In this document: positions 1 to 8,306 of the stretch, piece by piece
Numbering within the stretch: the first letter of the stretch is position 1
How the letters are laid out: each line of letters starts with the position of its first letter
Source of the DNA: Candidatus Limicola stercorigallinarum
GTDB taxonomy: Bacteria > Actinomycetota > Coriobacteriia > Coriobacteriales > Coriobacteriaceae
Length of the DNA: 54,296 nucleotides
Assembly (NCBI GenBank): GCA_018711625.1
Contig: DVID01000025.1
Coordinates: 1 to 54,296 of the forward strand
Direction of reading: 5' to 3'
Translations under genes and position numbers: made by a program
The notes under the pieces: generated by a model
What the model was told of the DNA's origin: nothing
The model's database searches: none
What the model saw: only the letters and a program-made list of their open reading frames with translations

Positions 1-230
1 GGCATGATGAGCGCGATGTCGCGCGCCTCGGCCGTTTGCACCACGTGCGTGTTATCGATCCAGTCGTAATCGCGGCCAAAGAGGCCGTGCAGCAGGTACA
101 CGGTGCGATACGGGCCCTGCCTGCGCTTGGCGAGCTTGTCGCCGTCCATTTTGTCGACCGGGATGACGGCTGTCAGAATGACATTGCGCTGCAGGTAGCG
201 TGAGTAAAAGTCGACACGGAGCAGTGCCAT
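1..230 (-). CDS. Esterase family protein (alpha/beta hydrolase), N-terminal part only
   Basis: The gene reads leftward and leaves the window, so only about 76 N-terminal residues are visible. They start MALLRVDFYSRYLQRNV and reach a YLLHGLFG segment, the oxyanion-hole region of the esterase D / tributyrin-esterase family. The same layout is seen in the next gene (MARITVDFF ... FLLHGITG), so the two are adjacent paralogues. The start at 230 follows a GGGGAGGA ribosome site by six bases. The catalytic Ser, Asp and His lie outside the window. Substrate unknown; a cytoplasmic carboxylesterase is likely because no signal peptide is seen. Confidence 0.8.
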   Translation of the reverse strand, partial: MALLRVDFYSRYLQRNVILTAVIPVDKMDGDKLAKRRQGPYRTVYLLHGLFGRDYDWIDNTHVVQTAEARDIALIM

Positions 231-377
231 GATGCTTCCTCCCCACGGGACCGGGTTGTTTGCGGGCGCATCTCTGGGGGTGCGCATCTTCTTATACTAC
301 CCAACGACAGTATCGCTGAAAGTGTCAATAACGCGGGTGCGGCGCAGACGGCGGCAAGCGGTTATGCCATGCGAAAA

Positions 378-1214
378 CTAGAGCGGAAGCCAGTTGATAG
401 CATCGGTGAGGGCCTGGTTCCAGAGGTGCCAGTCGTGCCCGCCGGGGTACTCGCGCCAGTCCACCTCAAGGCCGGTGCCGCGCATGCGGTCGGCTAGGTA
501 GCGGTTGGCCTGAACGAGTGGATCCTGATTGCCGCATGCCATGAACACGCGCGGGCGCGGACGGTCGCAGTACACAAGGTCTGCGGCAAGGCGGCCGGGG
601 TCTTTGTCGCTATCCATCACGTTGTTGAGGTTGCCGAAGGTCGACTCCAAGAAGGGACGGCTCAAGAAGAAGAGGTCGTCGGAGATGATGCGGTCAAAGC
701 CGTCGACCACCATGGCTGAGGAGAGCGCCACGATGGCGCCAAAGTTCTCGCAGTAATGCAGGCCGTTGCGCAGGGCGCCATATGCGCCCATGGAGACGCC
801 GCCGATGAAGGTGTCTTCGCGGCGGGTAGAAAGCGGGAACATGCTGCGCGCCATGCGCACGAGCTCTTCGCCCACAAAGCTGCCGTAGTAGTTATGCGAT
901 TCGGGCTGGTCGAGATAGAAGGCGTTATAGCCCGAGGGCATGATCACGGCCAGGTTGTGCTCCTCGGCAAGCGCACGGATGCGTGTTTCGGAGATGAAGT
1001 CGGTATGGTTGCCGGTGATGCCATGGAGCAAGAACAGCGTTTTGAACGGGCCGGTGCGACGCGGATAGGGCGCGGCCTCGTCTTTGGACTTGTTGTGGCG
1101 CAGATCGTAATCGCGGCCCATGGCGTCGCCGACGTTATCCACGGGGAGGATGACGTCGAGCGTGGTGGTGCGCATGAGCGCCTGCGAAAAGAAATCGACA
1201 GTGATACGTGCCAA
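378..1214 (-). CDS. Esterase family protein (esterase D/FrmB-like alpha/beta hydrolase)
   Basis: This 278-residue protein carries the full esterase set: FLLHGITGN for the oxyanion hole, the nucleophile elbow GVSMG, an Asp in GNQDPLV and the catalytic His in GGHDW near the C-terminus. Such enzymes hydrolyse short acyl esters such as tributyrin or S-formylglutathione; the sequence does not tell the substrate. I take TTG at 1214 as the start because AAAGGAG lies seven bases upstream and the product then begins ARITVDFF, aligning with the paralogue next door. The open frame continues upstream to 1457, but that part has no family similarity. No signal peptide is evident. Confidence 0.85.
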   Translation of the reverse strand: MARITVDFFSQALMRTTTLDVILPVDNVGDAMGRDYDLRHNKSKDEAAPYPRRTGPFKTLFLLHGITGNHTDFISETRIRALAEEHNLAVIMPSGYNAFYLDQPESHNYYGSFVGEELVRMARSMFPLSTRREDTFIGGVSMGAYGALRNGLHYCENFGAIVALSSAMVVDGFDRIISDDLFFLSRPFLESTFGNLNNVMDSDKDPGRLAADLVYCDRPRPRVFMACGNQDPLVQANRYLADRMRGTGLEVDWREYPGGHDWHLWNQALTDAINWLPL

Positions 1215-1370
1215 GAGGAGGCTCCTTTCATTATTGCCACCCATGTTAGTGCTTGCTGCGAAGCCTCCTGTTCGGAGGGACCTCGGCTGGCGCTCTGCGC
1301 CGGTCTGCGGAACTCGCGATGGACTTCGCGGCGCACCCCTTGTGGCTTTCTCAACCGCGCGGGTGGTTAT

Positions 1371-1406
1371 ATGAGTTGCTGCACAGCCATGAGTTGCTGC
1401 ACGGCC
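1371..1406. repeat. Tandem duplication of 18 bp in the cysE-esterase spacer
   Basis: Two adjacent copies beginning ATGAGTTGCTGCAC differ at one base. They lie in the 341-base spacer 1215-1555, which separates the 3' end of cysE from the esterase. I see no other gene, RNA or clear terminator in that spacer; short open frames on both strands there look like chance. Confidence 0.7.
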
Positions 1407-1555
1407 ACGGGCGGCGTGGCCGACGTAATGGTAGCGGTTGTGGCCCGCTCTCGGCAATCGAGTGACTGCGAAACTGCGTTGCGCGTGTGATGGGGTTCGA
1501 GGGACGGGTGCGGCGGTTCGGGCGTCCGGCTCGCCTGCGCTTCACGACTCCTCGT

Positions 1556-2266
1556 CTACTCCGCCTCGCGGGATGTCAGCTGGGCAACGAGAGCGGAGAG
1601 TTCGGCAACCTGCTGCTCAAGCTCGGCGATGCGGCGCGCGTTGGCTTGGATACCCTGGCGGTTAAAGCGCGACTGCTCCTCAACAGGGTCGGGCATACTC
1701 AGGCGGTGCTTGCTTGCCTCAAAGGTTTCCTCAACCACGCGGCAGCCATTGCGCCGCACGATGCGCCCGGGGATACCCACTACCGTGCAGTCGGTTGGCA
1801 CGTCTTTCACCACCACCGAGTTGCCGCCCACGCGCACATTGTCACCAATAGTGATGTTGCCCAGCACCTTGGCGCCCGTGCCCACAATCACGTGGTTGCC
1901 CAGCGTGGGATGACGCTTGCCGCTTTCGTTGCCGGTGCCGCCTAGGGTAACGCCCTGGTAGAGTACGCAGTCGTCGCCCACGATGGTGGTCTCGCCAATG
2001 ACCACGCCCATCGCGTGGTCAATGAACAATCGGCGTCCCAGCTGTGCGGCAGGGTGAATCTCAACGCCGGTGAAAAACCGCGTGATCTGCGACAGCACGC
2101 GCGCCGGTCCGTGCAGACCGTGTTCCCAGAGCCAGTGCTCCGGCGTGTGCATCCATTTGGCATGCAGACCGGGGTAGGAGAGAAAGATGACAAACGCGCT
2201 CTGGGCGGCGGGGTCGTTCTCTTTAACGGTGCGGATATCTTCGCGAATAGTGGTGATGAAGCTCAT
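1556..2266 (-). CDS. cysE: Serine O-acetyltransferase
   Basis: The 236-residue product transfers acetyl from acetyl-CoA to L-serine, the first step of cysteine synthesis. The left-handed beta-helix hexapeptide repeats run through roughly residues 65-165 and contain the family hallmarks IDHAMGVVIGET and GKRHPTLG with the catalytic histidines, followed by GVPGRIV-like GIPGRIV. The N-terminal helical part is short, as in the EpsC/Gram-positive type. The last 50 residues form a charged heptad-like helix (IAELEQQVAELSALVAQL), probably a coiled coil. AGGAGG precedes the ATG by nine bases. No cysK lies next to it; the gene is divergent from ilvE. Confidence 0.93.
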   Translation of the reverse strand: MSFITTIREDIRTVKENDPAAQSAFVIFLSYPGLHAKWMHTPEHWLWEHGLHGPARVLSQITRFFTGVEIHPAAQLGRRLFIDHAMGVVIGETTIVGDDCVLYQGVTLGGTGNESGKRHPTLGNHVIVGTGAKVLGNITIGDNVRVGGNSVVVKDVPTDCTVVGIPGRIVRRNGCRVVEETFEASKHRLSMPDPVEEQSRFNRQGIQANARRIAELEQQVAELSALVAQLTSREAE

Positions 2267-2598
2267 CTCGATGCGCCTCCTGGGCGGGTTGTGAGGTGAA
2301 TGGATTGCACCGGGTAGGCGGTGGGGGCCGAGTAGCTAAAGCCGCAGAGCCGCACGGGCGCCACACTCGTCAGCGCTTCGGATGCCGTTAAGTATAGCGA
2401 AACACTAGGGATTAATGCGCGAAAGATGGGCGCGCAACGTCACGTTAAAACTTCAGACGAGTCTCGGGCCTGCGGTTGCGGTTTCGGGGGCGGAGTACAA
2501 TCATCTCCATATGCAAATAGGACCGTGGTGCGGGGCGGCAGGTAGATTCGGCTGCTGCGTGCTGTGGGCAATCCATCGAACAAGGGGGCATGGAAGCC
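2267..2598. other. Divergent cysE/ilvE intergenic region
   Basis: This 332-base stretch must hold promoters for both genes. On the minus strand a TATACT hexamer at 2391-2396 could serve cysE, giving a leader of about 115 bases. On the plus strand TACAAT at 2496-2501 could serve ilvE; neither has a convincing -35. I looked for T-box signature sequence and a repeated-codon leader peptide for cysteine or branched-chain amino acids and found neither. Confidence 0.4.
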
Positions 2599-3642
2599 AT
2601 GACCGTTGAGAAGAAAGATCTTGATTGGGGAAGTCTCGACTTCTCGTACCGCAAGACCGACTACAGCTACGTGTGCAACTACAAAAACGGAGCTTGGGAG
2701 GAGGGCGGCCTTACCACCGACCACACGCTCACGCTTTCTGAGTGCGCCGGCATCTTCCATTACTGCCAGGAGGTGTTTGAGGGCCTCAAGGCGTACACCA
2801 CCCAGAATGGTGACATCGTGTGCTTCCGCCCCGACCTCAATGCCGCACGTATGGCCGATTCTGCGCGTCGCATTGTGATGCCGCCCTTCCCGGAGGACAA
2901 ATTCATCGAGGCTGTGAAGATGGTCGTCAAGGCCAACGAGGCGTGGGTGCCGCCGTTTGGTTCGGGCGCTACGCTGTACGTGCGCCCCTTCATGGTTGCC
3001 ACGGGCGAGGTCATTGGCGTCGCGCCCGCCGACGAGTACCAGTTCCGTATCCTCGTGACGCCGGTGGGTCCGTACTATTCGGGCGGCGTCAAGCCTGTGG
3101 CCGTGAAGGTGCCCGAGTTCGACCGCGCCGCACCCCACGGCACCGGTGCCATCAAGGCGGGCCTCAACTACGCCATGTCGCTCTATCCGAGCGTGCGGGC
3201 GCACGCTGAGGGGTTTGCCGACAACATGTTCCTCGACCCGCAGACCCACACCTATGTGGAGGAGTCTGGCGGCGCGAACTTCCTGTTTGTAGACCAGGAG
3301 GGAACGCTTGTGGTGCCGCAGTCGGCCACCAATTCCATTTTGCCCTCCATCACGCGTCGTAGCTTGGTGTACGTTGCCGAGAACATGCTGGGCATGACGG
3401 TGGTTGAGCGCCCGGTGAAGTTTGACGAGGTCAAGTCGGGTGCGTTTGTTGAGTGCGGTATGTGCGGCACCGCAGCCGTGATCAGCCCGGTGGGCAAGGT
3501 TGCCTACGACGGCGGCGAGGTTGTGTTTGGTAGCGGCATGGGGCACGTGGGCCCCGTGATGCAGAAGCTCCGCGAGACCCTGACGGGCATCCAAGCGGGC
3601 GAGATCGAGGGCCCCGAGGGCTGGATTGTCAAAATCGCCTAG
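2599..3642 (+). CDS. ilvE: Branched-chain amino acid aminotransferase
   Basis: The protein (347 residues) is a fold-type IV PLP transaminase that interconverts Leu, Ile and Val with their 2-oxo acids. GTGAIKAGLNYA contains the PLP lysine, K186; EVFEGLKAY, YVRPFM, EESGGANFLF and ECGMCGTAAVISPV match the conserved pieces of the IlvE family, and length is normal. There are two in-frame ATGs, 2590 and 2599. The ribosome site AAGGGGG is only one base from the first but ten from the second, so I prefer 2599. It is a single-gene unit followed by a terminator. Confidence 0.95.
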   Translation: MTVEKKDLDWGSLDFSYRKTDYSYVCNYKNGAWEEGGLTTDHTLTLSECAGIFHYCQEVFEGLKAYTTQNGDIVCFRPDLNAARMADSARRIVMPPFPEDKFIEAVKMVVKANEAWVPPFGSGATLYVRPFMVATGEVIGVAPADEYQFRILVTPVGPYYSGGVKPVAVKVPEFDRAAPHGTGAIKAGLNYAMSLYPSVRAHAEGFADNMFLDPQTHTYVEESGGANFLFVDQEGTLVVPQSATNSILPSITRRSLVYVAENMLGMTVVERPVKFDEVKSGAFVECGMCGTAAVISPVGKVAYDGGEVVFGSGMGHVGPVMQKLRETLTGIQAGEIEGPEGWIVKIA

Positions 3643-3693
3643 TGGACATTTGGGGACGGGTTCGTTTCGCCCACTTCGTTTTTTGATTGGCAC

Positions 3694-3745
3694 AGGCCCG
3701 CTCTGGCTGGAAGGCAGTCTGCCTCTCGCTAGGGCGGGCCTTCGC
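3694..3745 (+). terminator. Terminator hairpin after ilvE
   Basis: The arms AGGCCCGC and GCGGGCCT pair around an imperfectly paired internal stretch, followed by TTCGCTT. It lies 50 bases past the ilvE stop, in the right place and orientation for a rho-independent terminator, although the T tract is weak. Confidence 0.55.
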
Positions 3746-3766
3746 TTGGTGGCCCAGATTGCCGGT

Positions 3767-3917
3767 TGGACAAAAATTTGAGAAGTCGGCGATTTTTGGC
3801 TGTCAGAGGCGCCCATGCATAAACCTATCCAGGGGTTTTGCCGCGCAGGTCTTCTCGGTGGGGGATTCCCATCGCCAAAACCCGTGATGTGCCGCCGACT
3901 TCTCGGATTTTTGTCCA
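3767..3917. repeat. Inverted-repeat element (MITE/REP-like), 25-bp arms
   Basis: Arms at 3767-3791 and 3893-3917 are inverted copies with 23 of 25 positions matching, separated by about 100 bases; both begin, read inward, TGGACAAAAAT and contain GAGAAGTCGGCG. No open frame of note lies inside. It sits in the 436-base spacer between ilvE and tRNA-Ser. The remainder of that spacer (3918-4078) is AT-richer and has no recognisable gene. The form suggests a non-autonomous mobile or palindromic repeat; only a genome-wide count can prove it. Confidence 0.6.
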
Positions 3918-4078
3918 CCTGGATGGGGTGCTTCGGGGAAACCGTCGATTTCCCGCTGTTTTGCTGAAAAACTTATGCATATTACACGATGTTTTATGCA
4001 ATTTGTTCGTTGTGAGCGAATCAGGCCCAATGGAGTTGCGCCTTGTGAGCATGTATTTCATTGTTGAAGGATTAAAGC

Positions 4079-4168
4079 TGGCGGAGAGAGGGGGATTCGA
4101 ACCCCCGAGACGCTCACGCGCCTAACGGTTTTCAAGACCGCCGCATTCAACCGCTCTGCCATCTCTCC
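4079..4168 (-). tRNA. tRNA-Ser (anticodon TGA), CCA encoded
   Basis: Reading leftward, the acceptor stem GGAGAGA pairs with TCTCTCC, followed by discriminator G and an encoded CCA. The D arm (GGCAGAGCGGTTGAATGC), anticodon stem-loop GGTCTTGAAAACC with anticodon TGA, a long class II variable arm (GGCGCGTGAGCGTC) and the T arm with GGTTCGAATCC are all clear. The long variable arm and TGA identify tRNA-Ser reading UCA-type codons. Confidence 0.97.
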
Positions 4169-4230
4169 GTGGTGGTAATGATAGCATCGAATTGCAATTG
4201 GTGAATACGTACACATGCAGGCGGTATTCA

Positions 4231-6183
4231 ATGGACGCTAACAATCAGTACGCTGCGGCAGGCGAAACGGGGCTCAATCAGGCGCAGATGGATGCGCAGT
4301 TTATGGCAGAGGCGCTCGAAGAAGCACGTCAGGCAGCTGCCGAGGGCGAGGTGCCCATTGGCGCCCTGGTGGTTTTTGAGGGCGCGGTGATTGCGCGCGC
4401 CCACAACCGTCGCGAGTTGGATGCCGATCCTTCGGCGCATGCCGAGTTTTCCGCCATGGTCGAGGCAGCCCGTGTGCTCGGCCGCTGGCGCCTTACCGGC
4501 TGCACCGTATATGTGACGCTCGAGCCGTGCTGCATGTGCGCGGGCCTTATGGTGAACGCCCGCATCGATCGCTGCGTGTATGGTGCGGCAGATCCTAAGG
4601 GCGGAGCGCTGGGCTCGCTCTACGCGCTCAACTGCGACCACCGCCTCAACCATGCTTTCGCCGTCACGGCTGGCGTGTGTGCCGATGCCTGCAGAGAGGA
4701 GCTTCAGCAGTTCTTTGCCCATCTGCGTGAGCGTGAGCGTTCTTTGCAGGACTCTGCCGACATTTCAGGTGTTTCGGGCACGTGCGCTTATGCCTCCGAG
4801 GACGTCTGCCTTGGCTCGAGTGCAACAGGCCCTCACGCTGCTTTGTTATCCCAGGACAGCATGCCTGCCCCTCGGGTGCTTCTGGCTATGGATTCTTTTA
4901 AGGGGTCGGCAACGAGCGCTCAAGTTGCAGCATGGGCTGCGGAGGGTGTCCATCGTGTTTGTCCGCAGGCCCAGACCACCATCTTGGCGGTGGCGGATGG
5001 GGGCGAGGGCACGCTCGAGGCGGTTTGCGCGGCGCTGGGGGGTGAGATGGTTGCCTGTACGGTAACCGGACCGCTTGGCGATTCTGTTACAGCGCATTAC
5101 GTGCGGGCGGAGCGCGCGGGTACTTCGATTGCCGTCATCGAGATGGCGAAAGCGGCGGGCTTGGGGTATTCGCCCTGTACGCACGCGGCGGCGCTTGCTG
5201 CTACTACCTACGGTGTTGGTGAGCTTATACGCCACGCGTGCGAGCATGGGGCCCAGGCGTGTTACCTGGCCCTGGGCGGCAGTGCAACAAACGATGGCGG
5301 TGCGGGCATGTTGCAGGCGCTTGGCGCGCGGCTCACCAACGCGGCGGGGGAGGAGATTCCTCGCGGCCTTGCCGGTTTGGAGCATCTCGCTGCTATTGAT
5401 TTGGCCCCTGCGCGCGAGGCGCTCAAAGGAGCCACGCTTACCATCTTCTCGGATGTGGACAATCCTCTGGTAGGTGCGCGTGGCGCGCTGGCAGTGTTTG
5501 GGCCACAGAAGGGTCTTGCAGGGTCGCTTGAACGCTTCGATGCGTGGATGATTGCCTACGGTCGGGTGCTGGATGCTGCGCGCGAGCGTATGGTGGAGGC
5601 CGAAGCCGCGGCGTCTGCCACCGACGCCGTGCTGGCTGTATCCGATGAAGGGATGCCCGCGCCCACGGATGCTTCGGAGCGGGCGGCCGCAGCGGCGCCT
5701 GCGGCCGACGGCACCGCGCCAACTCCATGCCGTCGCTCCAAACGCGCCTTCCGCTCGGTGCTGGGTGTGCCCGGTGCTGGTGCGGCAGGTGGCATGGCCG
5801 CAGCGCTTCTTGCCCTCGGTGCCCAGCTGGTGCCCGGTGTTGAGGCGGTGCTTGACCTCGTGAACTTTGACGGCGCCTGCGTCTCCTCCGACGTGGTTAT
5901 CACGGGCGAGGGGCATATGGATGAGCAATCGGCCGGCGGCAAGACACCGGTGGGCGTGGCGCACCGGGCAAAACACCTGCACAAGCCCGTTATTGCGCTT
6001 GTGGGAGGCCGGGCCGAGAATCTTGAAAGTGTGTACCAGGAGGGCGTTGACCTCGTGCTGCCGGTGGTGCGCCACCCCATGACGCTCGAACAGGCGCTCT
6101 CCGAGTCCGAGGCACATGCCAACATCGCCTGCGCTGGTGAGGCGGCAATCCGAGCGTACCTTATGGGCCGCATGCCGCATTAG
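4231..6183 (+). CDS. Fusion: tRNA-specific adenosine deaminase (TadA) + glycerate kinase
   Basis: One 650-residue frame holds two enzymes. Residues about 15-165 are TadA, which makes inosine at the wobble base of tRNA-Arg(ACG): zinc motif HAE at 70-72 and PCCMC with C100 and C103. After a roughly 45-residue linker, residues 211-650 form a GlxK-type glycerate kinase (LLAMDSFKGS, LGGSATNDGG, DVVITGEGHMD, ALVGG). An Ala/Pro-rich insert of about 50 residues (about 458-508) interrupts the kinase. The start 4231 follows AGGCGG by six bases. There is no stop between the halves; an internal ATG at 4861 (MPAPRVLLAMDS) with weak AGGA could also give free kinase. The SRP RNA gene follows, as tadA and ffs are often close. 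Confidence 0.93.
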   Translation: MDANNQYAAAGETGLNQAQMDAQFMAEALEEARQAAAEGEVPIGALVVFEGAVIARAHNRRELDADPSAHAEFSAMVEAARVLGRWRLTGCTVYVTLEPCCMCAGLMVNARIDRCVYGAADPKGGALGSLYALNCDHRLNHAFAVTAGVCADACREELQQFFAHLRERERSLQDSADISGVSGTCAYASEDVCLGSSATGPHAALLSQDSMPAPRVLLAMDSFKGSATSAQVAAWAAEGVHRVCPQAQTTILAVADGGEGTLEAVCAALGGEMVACTVTGPLGDSVTAHYVRAERAGTSIAVIEMAKAAGLGYSPCTHAAALAATTYGVGELIRHACEHGAQACYLALGGSATNDGGAGMLQALGARLTNAAGEEIPRGLAGLEHLAAIDLAPAREALKGATLTIFSDVDNPLVGARGALAVFGPQKGLAGSLERFDAWMIAYGRVLDAARERMVEAEAAASATDAVLAVSDEGMPAPTDASERAAAAAPAADGTAPTPCRRSKRAFRSVLGVPGAGAAGGMAAALLALGAQLVPGVEAVLDLVNFDGACVSSDVVITGEGHMDEQSAGGKTPVGVAHRAKHLHKPVIALVGGRAENLESVYQEGVDLVLPVVRHPMTLEQALSESEAHANIACAGEAAIRAYLMGRMPH

Positions 6184-6348
6184 AAGATGGCCCGAGACGA
6201 AAACCGCGGTTTTGGCCCGCTGCCCTCGGCACGTGCTCTACCAAGTGCTCCACAAGCCGCCCACCCCAACATCACCCAATCGCAAGGGCTTTGTAAGACC
6301 TGCGGACAACGCTAGACGGACGGGGCGCAAGCGGGTACCATGAACTAA

Positions 6349-6468
6349 GCGCTGTGCGCGCTCGATGGGTTCGGGTGACGATATGTTCCGAACCTGGTCA
6401 GGTCCGGGAGGAAGCAGCCATAAGGAGCCTCTGACGGGCACCCGAATCCATCGAGCGCACCAGGCGCT
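6349..6468 (+). ncRNA. ffs: Small bacterial signal recognition particle RNA (4.5S type)
   Basis: The apical domain shows the universal Ffh-binding core GGTCAGGTCC, a GGGA loop of the GNRA type and GGAAGCAGCC, as in E. coli 4.5S RNA. A long helix closes it: GCGCTCGATGG-GTTCGGGT on the left pairs with ACCCGAATCCATCGAGCGC on the right. GCGC plus a run of T at 6468-6471 ends the transcript. It has no Alu domain, so it is the short form. Exact ends are estimated. Confidence 0.93.
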
Positions 6469-6509
6469 TTTTCATGCTGCACCACGCAGGTATGCTTGGA
6501 GGCTGGTGC

Positions 6510-8306
6510 ATGATTAAGTTGTTTAAACGCTTTGCCGGGGCGTATCGACGCGATTTCATCGTTGGTCCGGCGTTCAAGCTGCTCGAGGTGATATTCGACC
6601 TCATCACGCCCCTCGTGATTGCTCGCATGATTGATGAAGGCGTAACCACTCACGACGTGGGTGCGGTGGTGCGCTACGGCATCGCCCTTTTGATGATGGC
6701 GCTCGTGGGCATCCTCTTCACCCTGGTGTGCCAGAAGATGGCCGCTCTTGCTTCGCAGGGTATGGGAACCGACATTCGCCGCGAGCTCTACCGCGCCATC
6801 AATCGACTTAGCTATGCCGAGCTCGACCGCTTTGGCACGCCCTCGCTCATCACGCGCATCACCAACGACGTCAACCAAATTCAGCTCGCTATCGCCCTGG
6901 GCGTGCGCCAGCTTATCCGCTGGCCATTTTTGGCGTTGGGCTCCATGGTGGCCGCTCTTGCCATCGACCTCAAGCTGGGGGTGGTCTTCCTCATCTCAAC
7001 GCCCCTCATCGGCCTGGTGTTTTGGGTGGTCATGGCCAAGTGCGTGCCATACTTCAAGCAGATGCAGCAAAAGCTCGACCGCATCGCCCTCATTACGCGC
7101 GAGGGGCTCACGGGCGCCCGCGTGGTGCGTGCCTTTGTGCGCGAAGACCACGAGCGCGAGCGGTTCCGCGCGGCGGCGCACGACCAGGCGGCAACCGCCA
7201 TCGCCGTGGGCAAGCTTTCCTCGGTGCTCAACCCGGTGACGTTCTTGGTGATGAACCTGGGCGTCTGCGCCATCCTGTGGTTGGGCGGCATCCAGGTGAA
7301 CGTGGGTGATCTAACGCAGGGCGAGGTCATGGCGTTTGTGAACTACATGACGCAGACTCTGCTTTCCATCGTATACGTGGCAAACCTGGTGGTGGTGTTC
7401 ACCCGGGCAAGCGCAAGCGCGTCCCGTGTGAATGAGGTGCTCGACTGCGAACCCGCCGTGAGTGACGAGGGCAACGCGTCCGTGCAGCTTCCTGGGCCAG
7501 CTACAGATACGCCCGCACTGCGCATGACACACGCCAGCTACACCTTCCCGGGAGCTGCGGCGCGAGCGGTTAAGGATGTCACCCTCACCCTCATGCCCGG
7601 TCAAACGCTCGGCATCATCGGTGGTACAGGCTCTGGCAAATCCACGCTGGTTTCGCTTATTCCGCGCTTGTACGACGCCACCGAAGGCACCGTTGAGGTG
7701 ATGGGGGCCGATGTGCGCACCTGGCCGCTTAAGCAGCTGCGTCAGGTGGTGGGCATTGTTCCGCAGAAGGCCGCACTCGTTTCTGGCACCATCCGCTCCA
7801 ATCTGCTGTGGCGCGATGCCTCCGCCACCGACGACGAGCTGTGGCGTGCTCTTGCCTGCGCGCAGGCGGATGGGGTGGTGCGTGCGCTGCCCCAAGGGCT
7901 CGACAGCTCGGTGGAGGCCGGCGGCAAAAACTTTTCGGGTGGCCAGCGGCAGCGCCTTACCATCGCGCGTGCCCTGGTGGGGGACCCCGCGATTCTCATT
8001 CTGGACGATTCGGCTTCGGCGCTCGACTTCAAAACCGATGCCGCCCTGCGCCGTGCCATCCACGAGCGCTCCCGTGCGGCGCAGGAGCGCGGGGCGTCTC
8101 TCACTACCGTCATCGTGTCGCAGCGCGTCTCTTCGGTGCGCGATGCCGACCTCATTTGCGTTATGCGCCACGGCGAGGTGGTGGGCCTGGGCACGCATGG
8201 CGAGCTGCTGGCAACATGCTCCATCTACCAGGAGATTTGCCTCTCTCAGCTCAAGCGCGAGGAGCTGGGGCTTGCACCCGAGGGCGCCGAAGGAGGTGTG
8301 CGATGA
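6510..8306 (+). CDS. ABC exporter half-transporter, degenerate nucleotide site (heterodimer partner 1)
   Basis: The 598-residue protein has an N-terminal six-helix exporter membrane domain and a C-terminal ATPase domain: Walker A GGTGSGKST near residue 371, Q-loop, signature FSGGQRQR near 475, Walker B LILDDS near 497. The catalytic Glu after Walker B is Asp and the switch His is Gln (IVSQRVSSV), the pattern of the non-catalytic half of heterodimeric exporters such as TM287/288 or LmrCD. The start at 6510 has GGAGG seven bases upstream. Its stop overlaps the next gene's ATG. Cargo unknown; lipids, drugs or peptides are possible. Confidence 0.9.
   Translation: MIKLFKRFAGAYRRDFIVGPAFKLLEVIFDLITPLVIARMIDEGVTTHDVGAVVRYGIALLMMALVGILFTLVCQKMAALASQGMGTDIRRELYRAINRLSYAELDRFGTPSLITRITNDVNQIQLAIALGVRQLIRWPFLALGSMVAALAIDLKLGVVFLISTPLIGLVFWVVMAKCVPYFKQMQQKLDRIALITREGLTGARVVRAFVREDHERERFRAAAHDQAATAIAVGKLSSVLNPVTFLVMNLGVCAILWLGGIQVNVGDLTQGEVMAFVNYMTQTLLSIVYVANLVVVFTRASASASRVNEVLDCEPAVSDEGNASVQLPGPATDTPALRMTHASYTFPGAAARAVKDVTLTLMPGQTLGIIGGTGSGKSTLVSLIPRLYDATEGTVEVMGADVRTWPLKQLRQVVGIVPQKAALVSGTIRSNLLWRDASATDDELWRALACAQADGVVRALPQGLDSSVEAGGKNFSGGQRQRLTIARALVGDPAILILDDSASALDFKTDAALRRAIHERSRAAQERGASLTTVIVSQRVSSVRDADLICVMRHGEVVGLGTHGELLATCSIYQEICLSQLKREELGLAPEGAEGGVR

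Noticed and set aside
291-328. TTGACA at 323-328 (minus) as a promoter for the first esterase
   Set aside because: The TAGTAT/TATAAG hexamers follow after 23 to 26 bases, too far for a normal spacer.
2267-2598. T-box riboswitch or attenuator for cysE or ilvE
   Set aside because: No T-box consensus, no terminator-antiterminator pair and no leader peptide rich in Cys or branched-chain codons.
2440-3918. 492-residue open frame on the minus strand across ilvE
   Set aside because: It is the shadow of ilvE in a GC-rich sequence; the product is His/Arg-rich without motifs, and ilvE on the plus strand is certain.
7808-8302. Upstream extension of the second ABC exporter frame
   Set aside because: It overlaps the ATPase domain of the first exporter in another frame; the ATG at 8303 with AGGAGG and an ATGA overlap is clearly the start.
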